From Closterium sp. NIES-65 (taxonomy: Eukaryota > Streptophyta > Zygnematophyceae > Desmidiales > Closteriaceae): a DNA stretch of 64,000 nt. The position numbers were made by a program, and so were the translations under genes. Of this stretch, positions 10,213 through 19,032 are shown in pieces. The notes under the pieces are model-generated. The model saw nothing but the letters and a program-made list of their open reading frames with translations, had not been told where the DNA came from and made no database searches. Location of the stretch: the NCBI GenBank assembly GCA_948144175.1, contig CANXME010002335.1, positions 62,001 to 126,000 of the forward strand, in the 5' to 3' direction. Every line of letters begins with the position of its first letter. The stretch's first letter is position 1.

Positions 10213-12075
10213 CTATTTTTTCATGTCTATTTGTTCAGTCGGACTCAGTCGGTATGGTGCACGTGAGACGGGTTTCGCACCTGGTTCCTCCACGATCTCG
10301 TGCTCATGGGTGCGTGCTGGAGGTACGCCTACGGGTAGGTCATCGGGCATTATATCCTTGTACTGTTCCAAGACCTCCTCCTCAGCTGCTGCCATAACCA
10401 GTGCTAAGTATCCCGTGTTACTCTCGTTTACTGTCCGTTCGAATCGTGCCAGCGTCGTTTCAGGAACGCTCCCTGTATTCGTCCAGCTTCGCAGCTCCAC
10501 TCGTTTCCCGTTGTTGTAGATGCACGTTTTCCGGTTGACCCAGTCGATCTCGGGGTTGAACCGCTTCAAAAAATCCAGCCCCAAGATGAAATCTAATCCC
10601 TTGATATTCGTGATCGGCAACGTCGGCTTCCACCTCAACGCCCCAATCTGTAGCTGCAGTGTTGACTTGCAGTGGATAAGAAGCTTCGTACCGTCCACCA
10701 TCGTTGCTGTAAACTGGGTTTCTTCTGAGGATTCTCCAATTTTCTCCAACGTCCCGCGGTCGCACACCGAGTGGGACGCACCACTGTCCACCAGGGCCTG
10801 GAGGCAACGCCCGTTGTAGATCACCTCGAGTACTAGTGGTTGCTGCTGCTCTGAGTATCCGTAGATGGTATCGCTTATAGGATCGTAGGGTACGTCGAAT
10901 ATGTTATCCCTAGGTCCTGCGCTCGAAGATGCAGCTTCAGTATCAGTTTTCAACTGAGACAAGTTAGAAGGATTCATCAGAGGCCGATTCGGCTTCTCTT
11001 GGGCCTGGAACCTTCCACTAAGCCTTTGCAGCTGTGTAGGCTTCATCTGTGGGGAACAGGGAGCCTTCAAACAGTGCTGCTGGGAGAGAATATTAACTCC
11101 TCGGAACGCTCGACCCGTATTAGCGCTCTGGAGTAGGGTCCCCATAATACCCGGTACCGGTTTAATTTCTGACTCTCCCTTAATAAAGGCTTGAAACCCA
11201 CAAGAAGTAATATTCTTACTTGTCGAGGTATACGGCTGGAGTTCCCCGGTCGGTGCAGGGTCTTGTTTCGCGGATCCTCCATTAGTCTTGGCGATTTCCC
11301 CTAGTGCCGGCTGGTCGTGACGTTTTAAATTTGCACCACCATATTCTCCTTTTTTCGCCCTCTCCGAAGTTGCCACGTTGTCCGTTTTCTGCTTTGGGGG
11401 TGCCGCACTGTTCTTGTCCTTCAGCTCCGCACACCTTCTCTTTATTTTCCAACACGCCAAGATACGATGTCCTGTAGCGCCGCAAACTTTGCACGTCTCA
11501 TTATTTGCTAGCCGCTGCTCCACATCGCCCTCGTCGTTCTCCATCGGGTCGGCAGTCGTGGGTGGTGCCAATCGCCCCATGCCACTAGTTGGCTTGTTGC
11601 GTCGTGTTCCGTAGTAGCTACTGTTCAACGTGTCGAACTGTTTGATCAGTGCTGCCGGAAACAGCGCCCACGTCCCCTCGCCGTGGAATATTCTGTTGTT
11701 GATCCACTCTAGAGCTGGGCCTTGTAACAGTGTTGCTGCGAGCCGTATGCGCATTGCGTCTTTTGTCGGGGTCGTGCATCCAACGGCTTCGAAGTAAATT
11801 TTGAGTTCAGCTACAAATCGACGAACGTCGTTCCTTTTTACTGTAGGATCGAACGCCTCCGGTAGCCTCGGCTTCACTGCTTCGAGGTTAACTGTAGCTG
11901 CTGCCGTTGTCGCATGTAGAATTGTCGGTGTTATCGTTGCTGCTGCTGCTACTGTTGTCGCTGCTGCTGTGGCGGTTGCCGACTAGTTCGCAAGGAGTTT
12001 TTCGAGTCGTGGGAGCGCCGCATGTATTTGCTTATGCTCAGCACGTAACTCCGCGATTCTCTGTACTGAAATATC
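10213..12075 (-). pseudogene. gag-pol: Gypsy gag and aspartic protease
   Basis: Open on the minus strand from about 11877 to 10213, with a preceding part to 12075 that has one stop (TAG after EKLLAN). Gag shows LRAEHKQIHAALPRLEKLL, then PRLPEAFDPTVKRNDVRRFVAEL, LLQGPALEWINNRI and a CCHC knuckle CKVCGATGHRILAC (about 11495). Downstream is the protease: LQALVDSGASHSVCDRG (active-site D-S-G at about 10760-10800) and GLDFILGLDFL. It ends in the spacer before RT (EEPGAKPVSRAPYRLSPTEQ). The gag start codon is most likely 13524: E1 sits between codon 6 and the rest. Confidence 0.9.
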
Positions 12076-12206
12076 TGACAAAAGTTAGAAGAAAGAAAGA
12101 GGAATGAACTAGCAGAAATGGGGATACAAATAGCAAACCCTAGAAGGGTTGTACTCGCTATAGAGCACCCCACTACAGGCTAGAATATAAGAATAATATT
12201 CTGACA
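12076..12206 (-). repeat. E1 3' LTR
   Basis: 131 bp, TGACAAAAGT to ATTCTGACA, pair of 13374-13504. Confidence 0.9.
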
Positions 12207-13120
12207 CACCCCCATAGCCAAAGTGGGGTGTAATCAGCAGAGCAGGCAAAGCAAAACAAGCTCAGGGTGGATCACAATGTCACCACACATTCTGAGCACA
12301 AGTTCAAGAAGAAATAGTTCAAAGTTAACAATTATGAGCAAAGCTAGCAGTGGTCACAACGGGCAAGTGAGGAGGAGGAGGGAGAGTGAGAGGAGAGGAG
12401 ATAGAAGGCGGCGGCTGAAGCTGCAGACACACGGGCAACAGGAGTGGCGAGCACAGTGGCTACCGGGACAGCGCCCCGGACTACGGGAGTAACAGGCCCC
12501 GCGGCTCAAGTAGCGGCAGACGGGCAACGGACCCACAGGCGACCGGCTCAGCGACAAGCTCACTGGGCTACCGGGACAGCGCCCCGGACTACAGGTGCTG
12601 CGGACGACAAACTGGCAACCTCCGCTCAACCTCCCACACACAGTCCCACCCCCCTCATACACACCCACTGCTACACCGCTAGCTCCACTCCCACGCACCC
12701 CCCTTAAACCCTAAACCCAGTCTCCCACACAACCACCCCCCTCAGCGACAGCTGCAGCAGTGGGAGACGAAGGAGGAGGAGGAGAAAGGGAGGAAGGCAC
12801 ACCGGCCACCCCCATACCTGCCACCCCACAGCTCGCCGCGGCCCCCTCAGGTCGCCACGACGGACGACGGGAAATGGCAGGGGGGGGGGGGGGGGGAGGC
12901 GGTGTGGTGAAAGGGGCCCACAACGGGCCTGGTTGGAGGGCGGGGCCGCGACAAGGGGCGGGGCCGCGACGAGCGGGGCGGGACCGCGACGTAGGGCGGG
13001 GCCGAGCCGGGCAGGCGCACGGGCGGCGACGGGCCAGGGCGGGGCCGCGACGTAGAGTGGGGCCGCGTCGAGGGGCGGGGCCGCGACGATCGGGGCGGGG
13101 CCGCGACGTAGGGGAGAAGC

Positions 13121-13300
13121 CCGCCGCGCGCCTCGGGGCGCACAGCGGGCAATGAACCGCCGCGCGCCTCGGGGCGCACGGCGGGCAGAAAACCGCCGCG
13201 CGCCTCGGGGCGCACGGCGGGAAGAAAACCGCCGCGCGCCTCGGGGCGCACAGCGGGAAGGAAAACCGCCGCGCGCCTCGGGGCGCACGGCGGGAAGGGA
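13121..13300. repeat. Five tandem copies of a 36-bp leader unit in E1
   Basis: Each unit contains CGCCGCGCGCCTCGGGGCGC followed by ACRGCGGGMARRRAAA. The core GCGCGCCTCGGGGCGC is close to self-complementary and could form a hairpin in RNA. One copy is present in E2 (about 55620-55650) and a related one in the Copia-K leader. Confidence 0.85.
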
Positions 13301-13373
13301 AAGGTAGCAGCGGAAGCGAGGTGGTAACCCACCCACAGGATCGATCCAAAGGGATCGACCTGCTCTGATAGCA

Positions 13374-13504
13374 TGACAAAAGTTAGAAGAAAGAAAGAGG
13401 AATGAACTAGCAGAAATGGGGATACAAATAGCAAACCCTAGAAGGGTTGTACTCGCTATAGAGCACCCCACTACAGGTTAGAACATAAGAATAATATTCT
13501 GACA
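13374..13504 (-). repeat. E1 5' LTR
   Basis: 131 bp, pair of 12076-12206; PBS-like sequence adjoins on its left side (minus-strand downstream). Confidence 0.9.
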
Positions 13505-13953
13505 ATATCTCCTTTTCCCTCCATTTGGCGATTTACAGGAAGATGCACGATGAAAATTATCGAGTTCTAGGTGCTGGTTGACTTAGTGCGAGTCAAGTTG
13601 ACTATAGGATCGACGAGCGCGAATTCTGTAGGTCGCGTAAATCTCCCTTGGGCAAAATTCGCGTCCGATCTTGACCGTTGTGGAGAAAATCAATCTGACG
13701 CTCCAAATTCCAACTTTTTTGGGCGAAATTCTCTGGGTCGTTGAGATGAAACTCGATCGAACGGTCGAAAATCCAACCTTTCCACCAGGAAATCTGAGGA
13801 GTGTTCGAAAACCGAATCGAGGGGGACTTGGAAAAATTGCGCGGAACTGGTTTTACATACCCGTATCGGAGCTTTCGTCGTCGCCCCCGCGGTTTTTAAA
13901 GGCCGGAACTAAGCGGTTGAGACCTCGCGTGTAAACCCGCTCTGATTACCAAG
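13505..13953 (-). promoter_or_regulatory. Gypsy leader, gag start codon and primer-binding site
   Basis: The probable gag ATG is at 13524-13522 on the minus strand (MEGKGDI, continuing as SVQRIAELRAEHK beyond E1). The rest, to 13938, is leader without a gene I can support. At 13939-13951 the minus strand has TGGTAATCAGAGC, two bases from the LTR: an initiator tRNA-Met-type primer-binding site with one inserted base. Confidence 0.75.
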
Positions 13954-14321
13954 TGTGAGGATCTGAGATCGAGCTCAGAAACGAGAATGTGAATTGAATG
14001 ATTACCTGGGTACAACACGAGGCTATATATAGGCTCGACACAAGGCCCCGTAACCAGGTGTTACGCGAAGGTTCCGCGGGTCGCGAAGCGTCCCGAACAG
14101 ATCCTCTCCGAATTCGGTAGGAGGCAATTCGGTGGCAACCGAAAAGCCAGAATTCGGTGCACGCAACCTAGCTCCGTGCTATAACTATAATAAAATATAG
14201 AAAAGCACCTCGCCTAGGAAATCAAGCAATTCATGCATGCATATAATTATCCTATGCTAGGAATAGCATGATAAAGTAAAGGCAAGCAAGCATAGCTGGT
14301 ATAAGCCGTCGTACTCTCACA
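13954..14321 (-). repeat. Gypsy 5' LTR
   Basis: 368 bp, pair of 937-1304. As the upstream LTR on the minus strand it would carry the element promoter. Confidence 0.9.
14024..14031 (-). promoter_or_regulatory. Putative TATA box in Gypsy 5' LTR
   Basis: TATATATA within GCCTATATATAGCC, conserved in both LTRs (also 1007-1014). Position inside the LTR fits a Pol II promoter; no start site was measured. Confidence 0.5.
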
Positions 14322-14702
14322 TAGGTGTTGCAACATTTGCAACCCATGCTAGAAACTTCTAGCCACCCCAATCCAAAGTCAAAGTTGCCTTCGTAACCAC
14401 CCAACCGAACATTCCTTTATAGTCATGTCCCAATAATCGCCCAAAGTAGATAGTATCTGAAAAAAGATAAAATTCCCAAAGCTTGGTAATCTTGTAACTT
14501 GGGCGATCTTGGTCGAAATATGGTGATCTTGGTATCATTGGAAAGCTCTGGATTTCTCCTGCCATGATCAAGCATTTAAACTTTGAGAAAACACAGAGAT
14601 GAAAATATCCAACAGCGATGCACAATGACAAATAGCACAAATAGCACGAGCACTCGGCAGGACGTTAGCATGACATGCACTCAGAATGACGTGCATCCAG
14701 CA
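14322..14702 (-). repeat. Copia-B2 5' LTR, distal part
   Basis: Continues the LTR broken at 936: the sequence taggtgttgcaacattt follows exactly where the left part stops. It ends near 14702 at GTGCATCCAGCA, the degenerate counterpart of the TGTTGGATGCAC terminus of the family. Confidence 0.85.
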
Positions 14703-15205
14703 ATTTCTGAGAGGCCAACCTCGGGGGTGGTATCCCGAAGTCGACGTGGCTGGTGGGCGCAGTAGCTGGCGTGGTGTCGACCTGGGCGTCTGCGCTGTGC
14801 ACGTGACGAGGAGTGGCGCACTAATCAGCTGCACGCATCTGCGAAGCGGTGCACCATTGTCCAGTGGGTGCAACGATGTGCAACCGACTTGCTGCAGCAT
14901 TGGCACACCGTGGACTTGCAACGTTGGCAAGCCGCTACTTTGATGCGCTCGAGCGGTGCGAGCGCTGCTGCGCTGGAGCACGGTCAACCATGCTGCGCTG
15001 GAGGTCGACCAGCAGCCTAGCTAGCTCTGATGTAGGCCGTGCCGCCAATGTTGTTGCTATAATTGTTGTCAACTTTCTTAGTGAAACTCTTGCCAAATTG
15101 GCCCGTGAACTAGCAAGCAGTGTGTGCACTAGAAAAACGACTAAGGAACGCAGAAATCACACGAGCACCCATTCCTAGCCCGCAGTTTAGCTCCCGTTGC
15201 TAAAG
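14703..15205 (+). other. H-like decayed repeat fragment
   Basis: No gene I can support. It aligns by eye, weakly, with 38740-39195: both contain short repeats around GCTGGCA and GTTGGCA, GTCGAC sites and the block GTGAAACTCTTGCCAA. I take it as a fragment of the same repeat family, type unknown. Confidence 0.45.
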
Positions 15206-17019
15206 TTATCTCCACACTTCGGACGAGCCATTTGAGTCTAGTGGTCCATATCCTTAGCTCGTGGGTTGTCTCATGTACTTGATGACCTGCACTCGCCCAG
15301 ACCTACCTTACCCTCTTAGCGTCTGGGAGACACCGACCTTCCCACTGGTACGCTACTAAGAGGGTTGCAAAGTATGTAGCGAGTGCATCAGGCATGGGAC
15401 TTGTGTTATGTGATGCTATCACTTGCATTCACGTCTGTCTGCCTCCCAGTATATGTTTGTGCATTCCATGTGTGGTGTGAGCGTGCGCAAGAATTGTGTT
15501 AGGTGTGGTTTGGAATTTCTGAGTGTGCGTAAATATCATTTGGCCTGGGCAGATATCTGAAGTGACTCCTCTGCTCAAGAGCTTTCCGACGAACCAAGAA
15601 TCGTCACGATGAAGAAAGAACGACGAAGTTATGTTCATTCGAAGTTTTGATTGGGATGCGATGACTCTGGGAAGTTGTGAAGTGACTCAATATGGGGTAC
15701 AGACTTTTGGGGGTTGGGAAATTCGTCCCCATTACTGTAGATGCCCCCAAGTGGTTGGGAGGAACCAAATTGGGTTGGCAAGTGTGGCCAACTTGGGTGA
15801 GGTGGATTGTGGAGGTTGGGAAAATGACAAATGTCTAAGTTGTGTACCCATAGAGAGGGGAATTGTGTGGCGTGGGGTTTCCTTGGTTGGGGACTCTCTT
15901 GGGACCTTCCCTCTCGTCCTCCTCATCCCCTCCTACCTGGTTTCTAGCTACTCTAACTTTCTTGAGTGGACTTGTGAGTTAATTGTGTTTGAGTTACGTT
16001 GCTATGGCAGCATACCCCTTAGTGCACCAAAATTCATAACTCGAGAAATCCTTCACTTTTCCATACGATTCAAACGGGGAATTGTAGCCATGGACAAGAA
16101 CTACAACATATCTGAATTTCATGAAGTTTTGACAGTGAACTTTTCATCGACGATTTTGTCCAGAGTTATGGACCAACGATTTTGAGATATTTCGGCCAGT
16201 TACACTTACAGTTTTCTCGGACTTGTCATGGGCCGACGACGTAGAGTCGTTGCGGTCTACACAGGGTTACTGCTTTAGCCTTGGGACTGGAGCTGTTTCG
16301 AGGAGGTCAACTTGAGCATCGTCCGTCTCTAGTTCCAGCTGTGAGGCTGAGGTGTACGCTGCAGTCATGGCCGCCCAGGAGCTTCGCTGGCTGTCTTTCC
16401 TCCTCACCGACCTTGGTGAGTGGCCTCGCTCTCCCCCAATCTTGTTCGCCAACAACAGGTCTGCTTTCCTGTTGTGCAAGGAGCCCTGACTAGTTGGGAA
16501 GGCGTAGCACATCCAGCTTCGTTACTTCCTTCTACGAGAGTTGCAGCAGCGTGGCCAAGCACTCGTGGGACGTGTGGTCTCTGAAGCCAACACATCATAT
16601 ATCTTCACGAAGGCGTTGCCACCTTGTGGCCACTAGTAGTTCTGTACCCAGCTTGGCCTTGTGTCTACTGGCCCTCACTTGCTTCCATAGAGATGCTTTG
16701 TCTTGTACTCATGCATCTCAGTATATATCATATAGATGTGTTTGTGGACAGACCTTGTGGCCCCTTGCTTTTGTTGAGATGCTTGCCATGCATGCGTGTA
16801 CTCTTGCATCTCTTAAATCAGCAATATACCTGCATGTGGACTGGCCTTATGACCTGTTGCTTGTTCTCGGACTGCGTGGTGATCTTGAGATCCACCCCGA
16901 GAGTTGATTTGATATAGTGAACTGGTCTTGTGACCGTTTCTTATTTGTGCTGACAGGTCCTGTGACCATTGCTGTGTTTTGCTTTTGAGAGGACTTCCGT
17001 CACCTAGACTATGGGGGTG
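15206..17019 (+). pseudogene. pol: Copia-D2 RT tail, RNase H and 3' noncoding region (split)
   Basis: Two pieces of one decayed copia pol: 15206-15403 (end of RT, with LGRHRPS-type sequence and the TRPDLPYPL block) and 16199-16690 (RNase H: SSCEAEVYAAVMAAQELRWLSFLLTDLG, FANNRSAFLL, LRYFLLRELQQRGQ, the TKALPPCGH block). Stops and small shifts are frequent. The pieces were separated by the Copia-A LTR at 15404. Downstream, 16690-17019 is noncoding 3' region ending in the tract CTATGGGGGTG before the LTR at 17020. Confidence 0.75.
15404..16198 (+). repeat. Copia-A-family solo LTR, 3' end lost
   Basis: Begins TGTTATGTGATG like 29095 and matches that LTR through GGTTTCCTTGGTTGGGGACTC, but stops at about TTCGGCCA, lacking the last ~40 bp (AGTCTCTAACA end). 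No target duplication is visible, consistent with an end deletion. It splits the Copia-D2 pol. Confidence 0.8.
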
Positions 17020-17130
17020 TGTCAAGCTATGTTTGTTAGTCTAGGTGTACTTTCTACTTGTAGGGGTTAGGGTTAGGTTTCCTATAAACTTGTTGTACTA
17101 TCCACTTCTAGTCATTCTTATATCCCAACA
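17020..17130 (+). repeat. Copia-D LTR
   Basis: 111 bp, TGTCAAGCTA to TATCCCAACA, directly after CTATGGGGGTG. It contains GGGGTTAGGGTTAGG, which is not an array. No PBS follows; instead pol coding sequence of D1 begins at once. Confidence 0.7.
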
Positions 17131-18716
17131 GGATCCAGACGCCCTTGACATCCCGATCCCTCGCACTCACGCCGAGGCGGTCTCAAGACCCTGGGCTTCG
17201 TACAAGATAGCATTTGAGGAGGCAGAGATGGCATCTTATGGGTCCAGTGGCACCTACGTCGACGCCGTCCCACCACCTGGGGCTAACGTCGTCAGTAGAA
17301 TGTGGCTTTACAAGGTGAAGAGGCCGCCTGGAGCAGCACCGGTGTTCAAGCCGCACTATGTGGCGAGAGGCTTCAGTTAGCGTGAGGGGGTAGACTTCTT
17401 CCAGACGTTCGCTCCCACCACAAAGATGAGCATTCTTCATGTGTTGCTGCATATTGCAACACACCACGACTACGAGCTGCACTTCTTGGACTTCTCCTTC
17501 CTTCAGGAGAGCCTGCACGAGCAGACCTGGCTGCATCGTCCGTCTGGCTTCACTGGCACTTTCCCTCTTTGGACCCAGTGGCAGCTACGTCGACCGGTCT
17601 ACAGCCTGCGCAAGGCTCTCCGCAAGTGGCATGACACGCTATGTTCGACTCTTGCAGCGCTTGACTTCTTCCCATCGTCTGCTGACCCGTCGCTGTTCGT
17701 CCGCCGTAGCTTGACCTCGTTCTTTGTTTTGGTCTAAGTTGATGTCCTGGTCTTCACCACTCCCGACCGACTTGCACTGGCCTCCATGAAGGAGGAAATG
17801 CAGAGGAGACACACTTGCACTGACCTTGGTGAGCTGTAGCGCTACCTTGGCCTGCAGATCACTAGGGACAGGGCAGTTTGCACCAGTACGCTGACTCAAT
17901 CACATATGGTCGAGCAGATCCTCACGCGGTTTTGCTTCCCGTTCCCCAAGGTACAGATTACCCCTCTTGCTGTGGATCATGGGCTCACGGTTCCACCTTC
18001 GGGCGAGCCATTTGAGTCCAGCAGTCCATATCCTGAGTTGGTGGGTTGTTTCATGTACCCGATGACCTATACTCGCCCAGACCTAGCTTACCCCCTTAGC
18101 GTTCTTGCATGCTTTGTTGCACTTGGGAGACACCGACCTTACCACTAGTATGTGGCTAAGAGGGTGGCGAAGTATGTGGTGAGTATATCGGGCATGGGAC
18201 TTGTCCTTGGAGGGAAGCAGTTAATTACACTTACAGGTCTTCCGGACTCGTCATATGCCGACGACACTGAGTCACTGCTATTTACACAGGGTTAGTGCTT
18301 TAGCCTTCCGACCTGAGCTGTTTCGTGGAGGTCGACTCGGGCGACGTCCGTCTCCAGTTCCAACTGTGAGGCAGAGGTGTACGCTATGGCTATGGTTGCC
18401 AAGGAGCTTCGCTGACTTTCTTTCCTCCTCACTGACCTTGGTAAGTGGCCTCGCTCTCCCCTAGTATAGTTCGCTCAGAACATGTCTGCTATCTTGTTGT
18501 ACGAGGACGCCATACTAGTTGGGAAGGTGAAGCACATCCACCTTCGTTACTTCCTCTTTCAAGATTCCGCCAGTGTGGCCAAGCACTCGTGAGACATATG
18601 GTCTCTAAGGCCAACACATCAGATCTCTTCACCAAGGCATTGCCACCTCGTGACCACCAGCGTTGTTGCACCCAGCTAGTCCTTGTGTCTGCAGGCCCTC
18701 ACTTGCGTGCGTTGTG
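17131..18716 (+). pseudogene. pol: Copia-D1 reverse transcriptase and RNase H
   Basis: Starts abruptly at DPDALDIPIPRTHAEAV, which in Copia-F lies just before RT. Contains MASYGSSGTYVDAVPPPGANVVSR, FKPHYVARGFS then TAG, REGVDFFQTFAPTTKM, HFLDFSFLQE and YSLRKALRKWHD. The catalytic YVDD is replaced by a stop and VDV (about 17736), so RT is dead. RNase H pieces (YADDTES, NCEAEVYAMAMVAKELR stop) run to about 18716 with many stops. No N-terminal half (gag, protease, integrase) is attached. Confidence 0.85.
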
Positions 18717-19032
18717 ATGCTTTGTTTTGTACTCTTGCATCTCACTGTCTGTGCTATATCTATGCTTGTGGACTGACCTTTTGGCCCTTATTTTCCGTAG
18801 AGATACTTGTCTTGTATTCTTGCATCTTCTGTATTTGCTATATCCTTGCATGTGAACTGGCCTTGTGGCCCCCGCTTATTCTTGGACTGTATGGTGATCT
18901 TTAAATCCACCCCGAGAGTTGCTTTGTTCTTGTGAACTGGTCTAGTGACCCTTGCTCTCAAACTGTGTGGTGACTTCGAGATCCACCCTGAGATATAGCT
19001 GCTTTCCACGGGATTTCCGTCACCTAGACTTC
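18717..19032 (+). other. Copia-D1 3' noncoding region, truncated
   Basis: Resembles 16690-17010 of D2 (phrases such as GTGGTGA-TTC-GAGATCCACCC and TTCCGTCACCTAGACT). It stops exactly where D2 has ATGGGGGTG and the LTR; minus-strand Copia-C begins at 19033. No gene. Confidence 0.65.

Larger units (their letters stand above)
12076..13504 (-). mobile_element. E1, non-autonomous LTR element without genes
   Basis: 1429 bp with 131-bp LTRs (12076-12206, 13374-13504) that differ at two positions, and the exact duplication atatc (12071-12075, 13505-13509). On the minus strand a PBS-like CTATCAGAGCAGG adjoins the right LTR, and the polypurine tract CTATGGGGGTG adjoins the left LTR, so it has the signals needed for reverse transcription. 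I find no gag or pol motif between them. The interior is a GC-rich leader-like stretch with a G run (about 12881-12896), GCGGGGCCGCGAC repeats and a 36-bp tandem repeat. It probably depends on enzymes of the Copia-F/K/G lineage, with which it shares the tract and 3' noncoding sequence. Confidence 0.9.
937..14321 (-). mobile_element. Gypsy chromovirus-type LTR retrotransposon with nested insertions
   Basis: Bounded by 368-bp LTRs (937-1304, 13954-14321) with TGTGAGG...CTCACA ends and flanks taggc/taggt; the undisturbed Copia-B LTR has taggt there, so the left copy mutated. Reading leftwards it holds PBS, gag with CCHC knuckle, protease, a remnant of RT/RNase H, integrase and a chromodomain. 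It is non-autonomous now: most of RT and RNase H is gone and several stops occur. Two foreign insertions account for about 8.7 kb of its length: 1734-8976 in the integrase tail and 12076-13504 near the gag start. The LTRs differ at about a dozen positions by eye, so this is not a recent insertion. Confidence 0.92.

Noticed and set aside
17060-17085. Telomeric repeat (TTAGGG-like)
   Set aside because: Only GGGGTTAGGGTTAGG, within the Copia-D LTR and not an array.
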